In this document: positions 1 through 9,404 of the stretch, one piece after another
Numbering within the stretch: position 1 is the first letter of the stretch
Layout: every line of letters begins with the position of its first letter
From: Marinomonas alcarazii
Lineage (GTDB): Bacteria; Pseudomonadota; Gammaproteobacteria; Pseudomonadales; Marinomonadaceae
Length of the DNA stretch: 64,000 nt
NCBI RefSeq assembly: GCF_003208215.1
Contig: NZ_QKLW01000001.1
Span: 700,234 to 764,233 of the forward strand
Direction: 5' to 3'
The notes under the pieces: generated by a model
Databases searched by the model: none
Seen by the model: only the letters and a program-made list of their open reading frames with translations
Told to the model about the DNA's origin: nothing
Made by a program: the position numbers and the translations under genes

Positions 1-191
1 TCTTCGTTAGACACATCTGCGCCTATCAGGAGTACCTTGCCATCGATTTCTGCAGAGACTTTTTCTAAGGCTTCTTTTGATAAGTCAACTAATGCGAGGT
101 GCGCTCCAGAGGCAGCGAACTTTTTTGCTGCTGCAATGCCAATGCCACCTGCGGCACCTGTTATGAGGACGACTTTATTTTCAAAACTCAT
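1..191 (-). CDS. SDR-family oxidoreductase, N-terminal part (runs off window)
   Basis: This is the first 63 codons of a leftward gene cut by the window edge. The translation begins MSFENKVVLITGAAGGIG, the Rossmann nucleotide-binding start of short-chain dehydrogenases/reductases, with the TGxxxGxG glycine motif at about residues 11-18. An acidic residue follows the second strand (LVDLS, about residues 34-38), which suggests NAD(H) preference, but that is inference. The start is supported by AGGAG about 6 bases upstream. The catalytic Ser-Tyr-Lys part lies outside the window, so substrate and pathway cannot be stated. Confidence 0.85.
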   Translation of the reverse strand, partial: MSFENKVVLITGAAGGIGIAAAKKFAASGAHLALVDLSKEALEKVSAEIDGKVLLIGADVSNE

Positions 192-845
192 AAACTTCTC
201 CTATTAAAACTAGAATGTATTTATGTGGAAATAGCTTTTTCTACATGTTTGTAGAAATTAACCATAACGAAATTGTTCTAAAGTTGTGTGGTTTAAATAA
301 GTAAAGAATCTGCAAAAAGCGCTTTTATTGACTTCTCTATAGCAAGTTTTATTGGGTGTCAGGAACAGGTGTTTGGTAATAGGATTTGGGTGGTGTTTTG
401 TGTCGTTATAGGGAAGTCGTGTTGATTTCTACAAGCCACTGTTTAGTAATGTGTAGGGTGAGAGATGTTCTTTTGGCATTTAGATGAAACCATTTTGTCG
501 TGTTGCTCAGTGTTGTCACATTAAGAAAATTGCTTACGACTCTAATTTTTTTGGTTTGCTGGGTCATCTATCTGCAAGATTGGCTCGATGCTTTTATTTA
601 TTCAAATATCGCTAAATAGTTCATTAATATAGCAATTTTAGGGTTCATTGAGTAGAAAAAGTGCAATTTTAATAGGTGGTTTGTTGGTGTGTTAGGGAGA
701 GCATAGATCGAGCTGTATTTTTGACATGTTAAACAAAATGTAAACATTTAGACTTGTAAGTAATAATTTTTGTCTTTATGCTAAATAAACGTTAAGTCGT
801 TCTTCAACAACGATTTACGATTGTGTTTAACAACAGAGAGCCATT
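192..845. other. Intergenic region between divergent SDR gene and proVWX
   Basis: This is 654 AT-rich bases with no convincing ORF on either strand. It must hold the promoters of both divergent genes. A possible sigma-70 promoter for proV is TTGTAA at 754-759 with TATGCT at 777-782 (17-base spacer); a TTGACA at 721-726 has no good partner. Osmotic control is expected from the family but no specific operator could be identified by eye. Confidence 0.4.
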
Positions 846-2042
846 ATGGTCACAAAACTCGAAGTTAAAAACCTATACAAAATTTTTGGAGAGCATCCCA
901 AGAAAGCATTGAAGATGCTTGATAAAGGCATAAACAAGGACGAAATTTTTAAAAAGACGGGTCAAACAGTTGGTGTAAAGAATGCCAGTTTGGCTATTAA
1001 TGAGGGTGAAATATTCGTTGTAATGGGACTTTCGGGTTCTGGTAAATCTACACTTGTTCGCTTATTAAATCGTCTTATTGAACCTACCCAAGGCCAAGTA
1101 TTAATTGATGGCCATGATATTACTAAAGTGGATGACAAAGAATTACGCGACATTCGCCGCAGTAAAATTAGTATGGTCTTCCAGTCCTTTGCATTAATGC
1201 CTCATATGAACGTGCTCGATAATACGGCTTTTGGTCTAGAGCTGTCTGGTATCGATGTGCAAGAGCGTCATGAAAAAGCCCGCAATGCGTTAGCTCAAGT
1301 TGGTTTGGAATCTCACGCCAACAGTTACCCAGATGAACTGTCTGGTGGTATGCAGCAGCGTGTTGGTCTTGCTAGGGCATTAACCAATAACCCTGACATT
1401 CTGCTTATGGACGAGGCGTTTTCAGCGCTTGATCCACTTATTCGAACTGAGATGCAGGATGAATTGGTGCGTTTGCAATCCGAACATCAGCGCACCGTGG
1501 TGTTCATTTCACATGACCTTGATGAAGCCATGCGTATTGGTGATCGAATTGCCATCATGCAAGGTGGTGAAGTTGTGCAGGTCGGTACGCCAGACGATAT
1601 TCTGCATAACCCAGCTAATGATTATGTTCGTTCGTTTTTCAAAGGCGTTGATGTTAGTAACGTTTTCCACGCCAAAGACATTGTTTCTAAGTCAAGATTG
1701 ACGCTCATTAAGAAAGACTCCAGTGAGGGTTTACGCAGTGGCTTACAACTATTAAATGAACATGACCGAGATTATGGTTATGTGATTGATAAAAGTAATC
1801 GCTTTTTAGGTGTGGTGTCTGCTAACTCACTGCACGATGTGATTAAGAATAAGCAAACTCTTGCTGAAGCCATCATTGATGATATTCAACCGATTGCTGC
1901 AGACACGTCTATCGGCGAGATTATTTCGATTGTGGCTCACTCTCCTTGTGCTGTGCCGGTTGTGGATGATCAGCAGAAGTATGTAGGTGTTATCAGTAAA
2001 GCGCGTTTACTAGAAACATTGGATAAGGAGGCTTCTGTATGA
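846..2042 (+). CDS. proV: Glycine betaine/L-proline ABC transporter ATP-binding protein
   Basis: ProV is the ATPase of the ProU osmoprotectant importer and acts on the cytoplasmic face with ProW. The 398-residue protein has Walker [10 protein letters not shown] (61-69), signature LSGGMQQR (165-172) and Walker [13 protein letters not shown] (185-196). A pair of CBS domains fills residues 280-398. In related OpuA/ProV proteins the CBS pair senses ionic strength. The length matches E. coli ProV (about 400). A weak GAGAG precedes the ATG. It is the first gene of a tight operon and overlaps proW by ATGA. The ATPase and CBS calls are direct; the exact substrate (betaine, proline or a related solute) is inferred from the family. 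Confidence 0.95.
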   Translation: MVTKLEVKNLYKIFGEHPKKALKMLDKGINKDEIFKKTGQTVGVKNASLAINEGEIFVVMGLSGSGKSTLVRLLNRLIEPTQGQVLIDGHDITKVDDKELRDIRRSKISMVFQSFALMPHMNVLDNTAFGLELSGIDVQERHEKARNALAQVGLESHANSYPDELSGGMQQRVGLARALTNNPDILLMDEAFSALDPLIRTEMQDELVRLQSEHQRTVVFISHDLDEAMRIGDRIAIMQGGEVVQVGTPDDILHNPANDYVRSFFKGVDVSNVFHAKDIVSKSRLTLIKKDSSEGLRSGLQLLNEHDRDYGYVIDKSNRFLGVVSANSLHDVIKNKQTLAEAIIDDIQPIAADTSIGEIISIVAHSPCAVPVVDDQQKYVGVISKARLLETLDKEASV

Positions 2043-3103
2043 GTACTGAATCAAATCCTTGGGCAACCGGGTCAGACGACACGGGAGCAGCGGAATCGAC
2101 AGCCAGTAATCCATGGGGTGGGGCTGCCTCAACTCAAAATTCAGATGCGATGTCTATGTCTGCCAGCGGCACACCGGTAGAGCAGACGGATTTTAGTTTA
2201 CTTCATCCTTTCCAAGAAGTTTGGATTCCACTTGATAGTTGGATCGAAACGGGTGTGGATTGGGTCGTGACAAACTTTCGACCTTTCTTTACCGCCGTTA
2301 AAGCCCCTGTTGATGCGACCTTGACCGCCATCGATAGCACGTTTAATGCAGCGCCGCCGCTGTTGGTTATTGTGTTGTTTGGTTTGATTGCTTGGCAATT
2401 GTCTGGACGACGTTTGGCAATAGGTTCAGTCGTTGGCTTGATTACACTTGGTGCTATCGGTGCTTGGCAAGAATCAATGACAACGCTAGCGCTGGTGGTT
2501 ACTTCGGTGCTGTTTTGTATCGTGCTGGGGATTCCGACGGGCATTGCCATGGCGCGGAGTGATCGCGCAGCCAAAGTGATTCGACCGATTCTGGATATTA
2601 TGCAGACAACACCTGCCTTCGTGTATCTGGTTCCAATCGTTATGTTGTTCGGTATTGGTAATGTGCCTGGGGTTATTGTGACCATTATCTTTGCTGTCGC
2701 CCCTGTTATTCGTTTAACGAACCTTGGTATTCGACAAGTACCCAGCGATTTAATAGAAGCAGCAAACTCGTTTGGTGCAGATAACAAACAAATGTTGTTC
2801 AAAGTTCAGTTGCCACTTGCTATGCCAACTATCATGGCGGGCGTTAACCAAACCTTGATGCTTGGTTTGTCTATGGTGGTAATTGCATCGATGATTTCGG
2901 TCGGTGGTTTAGGTTTGATGGTATTACGAGGTATTGGCCGTTTAGATATTGGTCTTGCGACGATCGGTGGTATAGGCATTGTTATTCTTGCTGTTATTTT
3001 GGATCGCATGACTCAATCTCTTGGACAAGACGCTCGTCAGCGTGGCACACGTCATTGGTATGAAACCGGTCCAATTGGCTTATTGCTCGCTTTTAAAAAA
3101 TGA
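2039..3103 (+). CDS. proW: Glycine betaine/L-proline ABC transporter permease
   Basis: ProW is the membrane subunit of the ProU importer. It has 354 residues. The first 55 or so are hydrophilic and rich in Ser, Asn, Thr and Ala, like the long periplasmic tail of ProW, and several membrane helices follow (about 110-330). The binding-protein-dependent permease signature reads [22 protein letters not shown] at about residues 240-261, where the EAA loop meets ProV. The start overlaps the proV stop (ATGA), and AAGGAGG sits at ideal distance inside the proV end. It is translationally coupled to proV and overlaps the proX frame region downstream. Confidence 0.95.
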   Translation: MSTESNPWATGSDDTGAAESTASNPWGGAASTQNSDAMSMSASGTPVEQTDFSLLHPFQEVWIPLDSWIETGVDWVVTNFRPFFTAVKAPVDATLTAIDSTFNAAPPLLVIVLFGLIAWQLSGRRLAIGSVVGLITLGAIGAWQESMTTLALVVTSVLFCIVLGIPTGIAMARSDRAAKVIRPILDIMQTTPAFVYLVPIVMLFGIGNVPGVIVTIIFAVAPVIRLTNLGIRQVPSDLIEAANSFGADNKQMLFKVQLPLAMPTIMAGVNQTLMLGLSMVVIASMISVGGLGLMVLRGIGRLDIGLATIGGIGIVILAVILDRMTQSLGQDARQRGTRHWYETGPIGLLLAFKK

Positions 3104-3147
3104 AAATCAAAACGGTTACACTAAACTCATTCAAAGGAGATGTTCCA

Positions 3148-4134
3148 ATGAAAAAGGTAGTTACACTCACTTCATTTGCCGCACTGTTTAGCGGTGCTGT
3201 TTTAGCCGACGGTCACTTGCCAGGCGAGGGCGTCACAGTCACAGCAGTACAAAGCCCAATCGCAGAAGAAACTTTTCAGACGATCGTTGTTAACAAAGCG
3301 TTAGAAAAATTGGGTTACGACGTACAGCCAATCAAAGAAGTAGATTACAGTGCAGGCTACACATCTGTTGCGAATGGTGATGCGCAGTTCCTAGCAGTAA
3401 ACTGGTATCCACTGCACAATGCTATGTACAAAAATGCGGGTGGTGATGACAAGTTTTATCGTGGCGGCAACTACATAGAAGGGGCTGCTCAAGGTTACCT
3501 AATTGATAAGAAAACCGCTGATAAATACAAGATCACCAATATCGCCGATTTCAAAAAGCCTGAAATTGCGGCTTTATTTGATACCAATGGCGATGGCAAA
3601 GCTGACTTGACTGGTTGTCAGGCTGGTTGGGGTTGTGAAGGTGTTATTGAGCACCAGCTAGATGCTTTCGACTTGCGTGATAAGATTACTCATAACCAAG
3701 GTCAATATGCAGCGATTATTTCCGATACGATCGCACGCTTCAATGAAGGTGAGTCGATCTTTTATTACACTTGGACGCCGTATTGGGTATCTGGCAAGCT
3801 GGTTCCTGGTCGCGATGTTGTCTGGTTAGAAGTGCCTTATTCTTCAAACCCAAACAACACAGACACAGCGTTGCCAAATGGCAAAAACTACGGTTTTGAT
3901 ATCAATAGCGAACGAATTGTTGCGAATAAAGCCTTCGCAGAGGCAAACCCAGCAGCGAAAAAATTATTCGATATCATGAAATTACCAATTAATGCGGTAA
4001 GTGCTCAGAATATGCTGATTGCCGATGGTGAGGATTCTCAACGTGAGATGGAGATCCATGCGGATAAATGGATCAGTGCTAACCAAGCAAAATTTGACGG
4101 TTGGATCGCAGAAGCCAAAAAAGCCGCGAAGTAA
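3148..4134 (+). CDS. proX: Glycine betaine/L-proline ABC transporter substrate-binding protein
   Basis: ProX is the periplasmic binding protein of ProU. I place the start at 3148, not at the upstream in-frame ATG at 3100, because AAAGGAGA sits just before 3148 and the protein then begins with a typical signal peptide ([19 protein letters not shown], cleavage near residue 21). The mature part has the OpuAC/ProX fold signature: an early [14 protein letters not shown] segment, conserved aromatic residues in the ligand pocket ([14 protein letters not shown]) and a Cys pair at GCQAGWGC. The 328-residue length fits ProX. It is the last gene of proVWX and is followed by a terminator. Confidence 0.94.
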   Translation: MKKVVTLTSFAALFSGAVLADGHLPGEGVTVTAVQSPIAEETFQTIVVNKALEKLGYDVQPIKEVDYSAGYTSVANGDAQFLAVNWYPLHNAMYKNAGGDDKFYRGGNYIEGAAQGYLIDKKTADKYKITNIADFKKPEIAALFDTNGDGKADLTGCQAGWGCEGVIEHQLDAFDLRDKITHNQGQYAAIISDTIARFNEGESIFYYTWTPYWVSGKLVPGRDVVWLEVPYSSNPNNTDTALPNGKNYGFDINSERIVANKAFAEANPAAKKLFDIMKLPINAVSAQNMLIADGEDSQREMEIHADKWISANQAKFDGWIAEAKKAAK

Positions 4135-4225
4135 CCTACTTTGCTAGTCAGGTTTTGATTTCTCTGGATTCTATTGGTGATATAAAATAGACGGCTAGAA
4201 GATCAATATCTTAATGATGTTAATA

Positions 4226-4262
4226 CTAAAGGATGCTGTATTTATACAGTGTCCTTTTTTTG
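4226..4262 (+). terminator. Intrinsic terminator of proVWX
   Basis: Arms AAAGGATGCTGTA and TACAGTGTCCTTT (two internal mismatches) surround a 4-base loop, and the T run TTTTTTT follows. It lies about 90 bases past the proX stop. Confidence 0.8.
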
Positions 4263-4304
4263 TGTCTACAGCTAGGTTTGATTTTAGCTATTGGTTGCTT
4301 AGAG

Positions 4305-4343
4305 TAAAAAAACGCCTTTCATTACTTGGCAATGAAAGGCGTG
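4305..4343 (-). terminator. Intrinsic terminator of the DUF1127 gene
   Basis: A perfect 12-bp stem, ACGCCTTTCATT (4312-4323) with AATGAAAGGCGT (4331-4342), has a 7-base loop. On the minus strand it is followed by a run of T (the AAAAAA at 4306-4311 on the plus strand). Confidence 0.8.
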
Positions 4344-4345
4344 TT

Positions 4346-4396
4346 TGGCCATCCGGCCTAGTGGTTTACCGTCACCTCAGAGCCCTCTGAGGTGAC
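4346..4396 (-). other. Two stable hairpins in the 3' untranslated region of the DUF1127 gene
   Basis: GTCACCTCAGAG (4371-4382) pairs perfectly with CTCTGAGGTGAC (4385-4396) around a 2-base loop, starting 7 bases after the DUF1127 stop codon. A small GGCC/GGCC hairpin sits at 4347-4358. With the terminator at 4305-4343 the short transcript would end in three stacked hairpins. This resembles, but does not prove, a 3'-UTR-derived small RNA. Confidence 0.55.
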
Positions 4397-4403
4397 GATC
4401 TGG

Positions 4404-4619
4404 TCACCCGTCGCTCGGTTGTTCTCCCGGTGGCATCTGGACTTTCTCGTTGCTTTGACTTTCTAGATCTTGGTTGCCTGCCAAAGGACGAATTTGTCCA
4501 TTGTCGCGGTAGAAACCAATGTCTTTTAGGTAATGGTCATCAAGCTGACGAAATAGCTGATTAGTACGACGAGCTTCGAAGTATTCTTTAGCGGCGTTGA
4601 ATAGGGCGATGATACTCAT
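4404..4619 (-). CDS. DUF1127 small protein
   Basis: A 71-residue protein with a DUF1127 core at about residues 16-45: basic RRTNQLFRQLDDHYLKDIGF, matching the family pattern of Arg-rich helix, Leu, and LxDIGhxR. In Alphaproteobacteria, DUF1127 proteins bind RNA and act in phosphate, carbon or stress responses, and the mRNA 3' end can be an sRNA source; a role here is inference only. The C-terminal 25 residues are hydrophilic and not part of the domain. The start is supported by GGAGAAAACTT before ATG. The gene stands alone between proVWX and yaeQ. Confidence 0.8.
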   Translation of the reverse strand: MSIIALFNAAKEYFEARRTNQLFRQLDDHYLKDIGFYRDNGQIRPLAGNQDLESQSNEKVQMPPGEQPSDG

Positions 4620-5065
4620 AAGTTTTCTCCAAAATATACGTTTAATAGTGTGTTTTGGCGGAACTTACGGGGTGGTTTCTTATAGAGGTGTGACCGCGTA
4701 AATTCCGCGGTCAATGGTGTATTACACAGGCATTGAACGCGTGGACAAAGTTTTACGTACTCGATTATTACAGCGAGCAGCCATGGAGGAAGTAGAATGA
4801 ATCAGCGTGAAAGTTGTCATTTTGCTTCTCCTTAACTTTGAGGTTTATTGATTGCGTAATGCATTGTGTAATTTGTGCTCTAATGAGCTTTTTAATTGAG
4901 CCTTTTTTTGTGACTTATGTCAATCACTTATATTGAAATAGCCTTTTTTTTATTTGACGAAAAAAACAATCACTCGGCAGCGGTATTGTGACGCTTTTTT
5001 GCTGTACAATCCGACGCGATTTTCCTGTCTTCTTTTTATAGTGAATAAATGTAGTAAGTGACCTC
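4620..5065. other. Divergent intergenic region DUF1127 / yaeQ
   Basis: There is no convincing gene in these 446 bases. A hairpin GACCGCG (4692-4698) / CGCGGTC (4706-4712) lies in the likely 5' leader of the DUF1127 transcript. A possible -10 element TACAAT at 5005-5010 could serve yaeQ. Several homopolymer runs (T and A) occupy 4930-4970. Confidence 0.4.
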
Positions 5066-5620
5066 ATGGCGACGAAAGCAACAGTTTATAAAGCATCCGT
5101 TCAAGTTTCTGACATGGATAGAAATCATTACCAAAGTTACGAGCTAACTTTGGCGTTACACCCTTCAGAAACAGAAGAGCGCATGATGGTGCGTTTGGCA
5201 GCATTCGCCTTGTTGGCGGATGAAAAAGAAGGCGGTGAGCAATTAAGCTTCACTAAAGGGATTAGCACCGAAGATGAGCCAGATTTATGGCAGAAAAACT
5301 ACTCAGATGAGATTTTGCTGTGGGTCGAACTAGGTCAACCAGACGAGAAACGTTTGCGTAAAGCCTGTGGTCGCGCTCAAAACGTGGTTGTTGTGAATTA
5401 CAACGACAAGTCTGATATTTGGTGGGAACAAAACAAAGGCAAGAACAGCCGTTTTGATAACATGCGAGTACTGCGCTTCCCTGAAGCTCAGGTTGAAGCC
5501 TTAGCGAAAATTTGCACTCGTTCTATGCAACTGAACGTCACGATTCAAGACGGTGAGATGTGGATTTCTGGTGAACTAGGCGAATGCGCTTTAACACCAG
5601 TGTGGCGAGGCGAGCAATAA
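5066..5620 (+). CDS. yaeQ: YaeQ family protein
   Basis: A 184-residue soluble protein whose sequence follows the YaeQ family from end to end: MATKATVYKASVQVSDMDRNHY at the start, the LALHPSETEERMMVRLAAFALLA helix, GEPD-like EDEPDLW, and ILLWVELGQPDEKRLRKAC in the middle. YaeQ has a compact PD-(D/E)XK-nuclease-like fold. The E. coli gene was once proposed to affect transcript elongation, but its molecular job is not settled. The start ATG at 5066 gives the usual family length. It is monocistronic and convergent with the dienelactone hydrolase gene 37 bases downstream. Confidence 0.9.
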   Translation: MATKATVYKASVQVSDMDRNHYQSYELTLALHPSETEERMMVRLAAFALLADEKEGGEQLSFTKGISTEDEPDLWQKNYSDEILLWVELGQPDEKRLRKACGRAQNVVVVNYNDKSDIWWEQNKGKNSRFDNMRVLRFPEAQVEALAKICTRSMQLNVTIQDGEMWISGELGECALTPVWRGEQ

Positions 5621-5657
5621 GCTCACCTCCAACCACTGTGTGCGCATAGTGATGTGG

Positions 5658-6401
5658 TTAGGCTTTATGCAAAGTGCGTTGGAACAGCGCAACGGCTTTG
5701 TTGTAACACTCTAAGGCGAGGGCAGGGTCATAACGGTCGCCTTCGTCGCGCATGAAAGCATGCTGACCATTGAATTCATGCCAAGTGAATAGACGGTCGG
5801 TATCGATCAATTGCTGGTAAATCTTCTGGCGTCCTTCTGTAGAAACATGCGGGTCTTGTTTGCCCCACACCATGGTGATTTCGCCTTGGATTTCTTTTGT
5901 GCGTGTGAAAGAGTCATTGCCTTCAGCACAAGGAATGGTATTGGAATGAATGTCTGTGGCGTACAAGCAAAAAGCCGCTTGGATGCGAGGGTTTAATGCC
6001 GCACGATACGCCAAATGGCCACCTAAACAAACGCCCATACTGCCAAATTGACCTGTGCAATAGTCTTGCTGTTCGAAGTATTCCAGCATGGCAACGGTAT
6101 CGCTGTCGTGCGCTTCTAGAGTTTTAGTGAATTTGTCCGCGTTGCCTTTGTCTTTGCCTTCATCGTCATATCCCAGTACGGTGCCGATAGGGTTAAGTTC
6201 ATGAAACACTTCAGGGACAATAACCACAAACCCATGGCCTGCCATGATCGCGGCCGAGCGAGCAATTGGCGCGGTTTGCTGGAAAATTTCAGAGTAGAAA
6301 AAGATACAAGGAAAGCGGCCAGCCGCTTGAGGGCGATACACAGTGCAGCGCATGGTGCCGGTTGGCGTGTTAATATCTTGATCGTGACGTTGAATGATCA
6401 T
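5658..6401 (-). CDS. Dienelactone hydrolase family protein
   Basis: An alpha/beta hydrolase of 247 residues with the dienelactone-hydrolase triad: nucleophile Cys125 in GVCLGGHL, Asp183 in WGKQDPH and His214 in GQHAFMRD. The Cys nucleophile separates it from Ser esterases. Real dienelactone hydrolases act on chloroaromatic breakdown products, but most chromosomal members have unknown substrates and no aromatic pathway is near. The reading starts at ATG 6401 with a weak GGATTAC upstream. It is monocistronic, and a second family member with the same triad lies at 48181-48891. Confidence 0.85.
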   Translation of the reverse strand: MIIQRHDQDINTPTGTMRCTVYRPQAAGRFPCIFFYSEIFQQTAPIARSAAIMAGHGFVVIVPEVFHELNPIGTVLGYDDEGKDKGNADKFTKTLEAHDSDTVAMLEYFEQQDYCTGQFGSMGVCLGGHLAYRAALNPRIQAAFCLYATDIHSNTIPCAEGNDSFTRTKEIQGEITMVWGKQDPHVSTEGRQKIYQQLIDTDRLFTWHEFNGQHAFMRDEGDRYDPALALECYNKAVALFQRTLHKA

Positions 6402-6522
6402 GGTAATCCTTAAAGCGGTTTGTCATTTTCCTACATGATATTCGACCCAACACGGATGAGCCAGCCGCAAAGGGCTCAAACAGACACAAAAGCCAAATTT
6501 AACCAATGAGTAGAAAGAAACC

Positions 6523-7647
6523 GTGCGAATTTTATTGATCAGCGCCTACGAAGCCAGCAGCCACAAAGCCTGGGCAAATACCTTAATGAATGGCTTGGCT
6601 CAGCATGAATGGCACTATTTGTCTTTGCCTGCTCGACATTTTGCATGGCGTATTCGCGGCAATGCCATGAGTTTTGCGTTTGATCCACAATTTAAACCTC
6701 AGATAGAGCAAGAGTACGATTTGGTCATTGCGACCTCGATGACAGACTGTGTTGGTTTAAAAGCCTTTTGCCCAAACTTACAGAACATTCCTTGGCTGCT
6801 GTATTTTCATGAGAACCAATTTGCCTATCCCGCTAGCGACAAGCAACAAGGTCTGATCGAAATGCAAATGGTCACCTTGTACAGTGCCTTGGCAGCGGAT
6901 CTGTGTGTGTTTAATAGTCAATTCAATAAAGATTCTTTCTTTGGCGGTGCTCGTGCCTTACTAAAAAAACTGCCTGATTATGTTTCGCCAGATTGGTTAA
7001 ATGACACAGAAACCAACGCCCAAGTGCTGGCGGTGCCTTTAGATATGACAGCGGCAGCGAGCAAACAGTTAGCAGTAGAAGAGGGCGAGAAAAAAGCATC
7101 AAAGCCAATGAAATTGGTATGGTCAGCGCGATGGGAATTCGACAAAGGGCCAGATCGATTGTTGGCAATTTTAGAAGAACTGGAGCGTCGTCAACTAGAC
7201 TACGAAATTGCCATTTTAGGTGAGCAGTTTCGTTCTATTCCAAAAGAATTTGATCAGATTCAAGCTAAGTTTGCACATCGCATCAGGCAGTTTGGCTTTG
7301 CGCCAAGCCGAGCGGAATATTTAGGCTTTCTTGCTTCGTCAGATATTGTGCTGTCTACGGCTTTGCATGAATTTCAAGGTCTTGCCGTATTAGAGGCGGT
7401 TGCCTTAGGTTGTGTGCCCGTGCTTCCAGATAGGCAAGTTTATCCAGAGCTATTTGGCAATCACCTGAACGAAAAGCTGTACCTTTATCAAAGTGATTTA
7501 AAAGACATTCAGAACGAAGCCGAGCGAGCAGTCGACTTGATTCAGCGTATTGTCACGGATGATGTAAAAACCCCGGATGTTAGTCAGTATCAAGTTCAGG
7601 TGTTGCTTGAACACTATGAAAAGCTAATAGATACATACCAACACTAG
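6523..7647 (+). CDS. tRNA-queuosine alpha-mannosyltransferase-like glycosyltransferase (DUF3524)
   Basis: A 374-residue GT-B glycosyltransferase. The first 170 residues match the DUF3524/GTDC1 N-terminal domain (ILLISAYEASSHKAW, LPARHFAWRIRGN, WLLYFHENQFAYP), and the second half is a GT4-type nucleotide-sugar domain with LVWSARWEFDKGPDRL and a family EFQGLAVLEAVALGCVPVLP motif. Animal GTDC1 is the enzyme that mannosylates queuosine in tRNA-Asp; bacterial homologues carry the same architecture, but their activity is mostly untested. The start codon is GTG at 6523; the frame shows no closer ATG that keeps the ILLISAY strand intact. Confidence 0.85.
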   Translation: MRILLISAYEASSHKAWANTLMNGLAQHEWHYLSLPARHFAWRIRGNAMSFAFDPQFKPQIEQEYDLVIATSMTDCVGLKAFCPNLQNIPWLLYFHENQFAYPASDKQQGLIEMQMVTLYSALAADLCVFNSQFNKDSFFGGARALLKKLPDYVSPDWLNDTETNAQVLAVPLDMTAAASKQLAVEEGEKKASKPMKLVWSARWEFDKGPDRLLAILEELERRQLDYEIAILGEQFRSIPKEFDQIQAKFAHRIRQFGFAPSRAEYLGFLASSDIVLSTALHEFQGLAVLEAVALGCVPVLPDRQVYPELFGNHLNEKLYLYQSDLKDIQNEAERAVDLIQRIVTDDVKTPDVSQYQVQVLLEHYEKLIDTYQH

Positions 7648-7732
7648 TCTCTATTATGTATAGACAAGTTGTTGTCTTTCTATTCGATTAACAACTTGCT
7701 GTGTCCTCAAATCTACAAATGTCGTTTGAATC

Positions 7733-7768
7733 AAAATAGCGCACAACTCTTTATGTTGCGCTTATTTT
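7733..7768 (+). terminator. Probable terminator after the glycosyltransferase gene
   Basis: AATAGCGCA (from 7735) pairs with TGCGCTTATT (one bulge), followed by TTTT. A second hairpin, CAAGTTGTT (7665-7673) with AACAACTTG (7690-7698), lies closer to the stop but lacks a T run. Confidence 0.5.
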
Positions 7769-7928
7769 GTGCGATATTCCTATGGTTAGTGTTTTCAAAA
7801 TAAAAATAAATTCACATTAATCTTAAGAAATAAGCGCCAATTTACGCCATGTTTAAATGTATATACATGTTGGTATGTTTGTTGCTTTTCTTCCTTTGAT
7901 TAATAACCTTCTAGTAGGAAGTCCATAT

Positions 7929-9248
7929 ATGAATACTACAGATCCCAAATCAGGAGCCGTGTCTCCACTGTCTCTTCTTAAGCTCATTGCTTATAGCTGC
8001 ATTGGTATTTTTGTCTTTTTTATTCCGATAAGTATTGGCGGAAAAGAAACCATTCCTTTGGATCACATTGTGTCTTGGCTGCGTAATGACTACGGTCAAA
8101 TGGCTGAGGTTTACGCTATCTTAGTCGTATTGGCTGGTGGTGCTTATCCGTTTATTTCTGGGAATTGGAAAGCCAGTAAAACTCAAACGGTTTTGTCGAT
8201 TTTTAAAGTCTTGGGTGTGGTTACAGCGGTAATGGCGTTTTTCTCCGTTGGGCCCGCTTTCTTGTTCGAAAAAGACATGCTGCCTTTCTTGTTTAGTAAA
8301 TTGGTGGTGCCGGTTGGTTTGATCGTGCCGATTGGGGCGGTGTTTCTGGCGTTTCTGATTGGCTATGGCTTGCTTGAGTTTGCAGGTGTGTTGTTGCAAC
8401 CGATTATGAAGCCTTTGTTTAAAACGCCGGGGAAATCGGCGATTGATGCGGTTGCCTCGTTTGTAGGCAGTTATTCTATTGGCTTGTTGATTACCAACCG
8501 CGTTTATAAGTCTGGTCAATATTCCGCGAAAGAAGCGGCGATTATTGCTACTGGCTTTTCCACTGTGTCTGCGACTTTCATGGTGATTGTGGCGAAAACA
8601 TTGGGTTTAATGGATGTTTGGAACGTATTTTTCTGGGCAACCTTGTTGATTACCTTTGTGGTAACGGCAATCACTGTACGAATTTTCCCACTTAGCAAAA
8701 TGGATGACACAGCAGAAAGTCGTGAAGTGGAAAAATTCCAGCATTCTCGTTTCAAACAGGCTGCCTTAGAAGGGCTTGAAGTTGCGAGCAATGCAAATCC
8801 ACTTGCTCGTAATATCCTGCAAAACATCAAAGAAGGCATGTTAATGGCAATGAGCATTTTGCCTTCTATTATGTCGGTTGGTTTGTGTGGCTTGTTATTG
8901 GCGAAGTACACGCCAGTATTTGAATGGATTGGTTACCTGTTTTACCCATTTGCTTGGATCGCCCAATTGCCAGATCCTATGATGGTGGCGACGGCGTCTG
9001 CGACAGGTTTGGCAGAAATGTTCTTGCCAGCGCTAATCGCAGCGAAAAGTGTATTCGTTGTGAAATTCGTGGTTGGTGTGGTGTCTATTTCATCCATACT
9101 TTTCTTCTCAGCGTCGATTCCTTGTATCTTGTCCACCGAGATTCCACTAAGCATTAAACAAATGTTGATTGTTTGGTATCAGCGTGTGGCCTTGACGATT
9201 CTAATCGCTGCCCCAGTCGCTTTTTGGGCAGAGCAGTTTGTTCAGTAA
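7929..9248 (+). CDS. YjiH family / nucleoside-recognition (Gate) domain membrane protein
   Basis: A 439-residue integral membrane protein with about ten hydrophobic helices. It has Gate-domain-like blocks such as VVPVGLIVPIGAVFLAFLIGYGLLEFAG and GFSTVSATFMVIVAKTLGLM, and resembles E. coli YjiH. The transported solute is unknown. I start at 7929 because AGGAAG lies just upstream; the earlier in-frame ATG at 7857 would add 24 residues with no ribosome binding site. The gene stands alone, and a strong terminator follows. Confidence 0.8.
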   Translation: MNTTDPKSGAVSPLSLLKLIAYSCIGIFVFFIPISIGGKETIPLDHIVSWLRNDYGQMAEVYAILVVLAGGAYPFISGNWKASKTQTVLSIFKVLGVVTAVMAFFSVGPAFLFEKDMLPFLFSKLVVPVGLIVPIGAVFLAFLIGYGLLEFAGVLLQPIMKPLFKTPGKSAIDAVASFVGSYSIGLLITNRVYKSGQYSAKEAAIIATGFSTVSATFMVIVAKTLGLMDVWNVFFWATLLITFVVTAITVRIFPLSKMDDTAESREVEKFQHSRFKQAALEGLEVASNANPLARNILQNIKEGMLMAMSILPSIMSVGLCGLLLAKYTPVFEWIGYLFYPFAWIAQLPDPMMVATASATGLAEMFLPALIAAKSVFVVKFVVGVVSISSILFFSASIPCILSTEIPLSIKQMLIVWYQRVALTILIAAPVAFWAEQFVQ

Positions 9249-9267
9249 ATAGTTCACCGCAATAGCG

Positions 9268-9313
9268 AAAAAACACACCGAATTGAGTCCCTACACGAAT
9301 TTGGTGTGTTTTA
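9268..9313 (+). terminator. Intrinsic terminator after the YjiH-family gene
   Basis: AAAACACACCGAATT pairs with AATTTGGTGTGTTTT (one mismatch) around a loop of about 13 bases. The A and T flanks would let it act in both directions. Confidence 0.75.
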
Positions 9314-9404
9314 TATTCCCTTTCCAAATGTCGAATTTCTTCAATTAATGCTGATCAGCTATCGTTAGGATTGAGCCTCAAGTTTATTCTTTGGAGAACT
9401 CACA

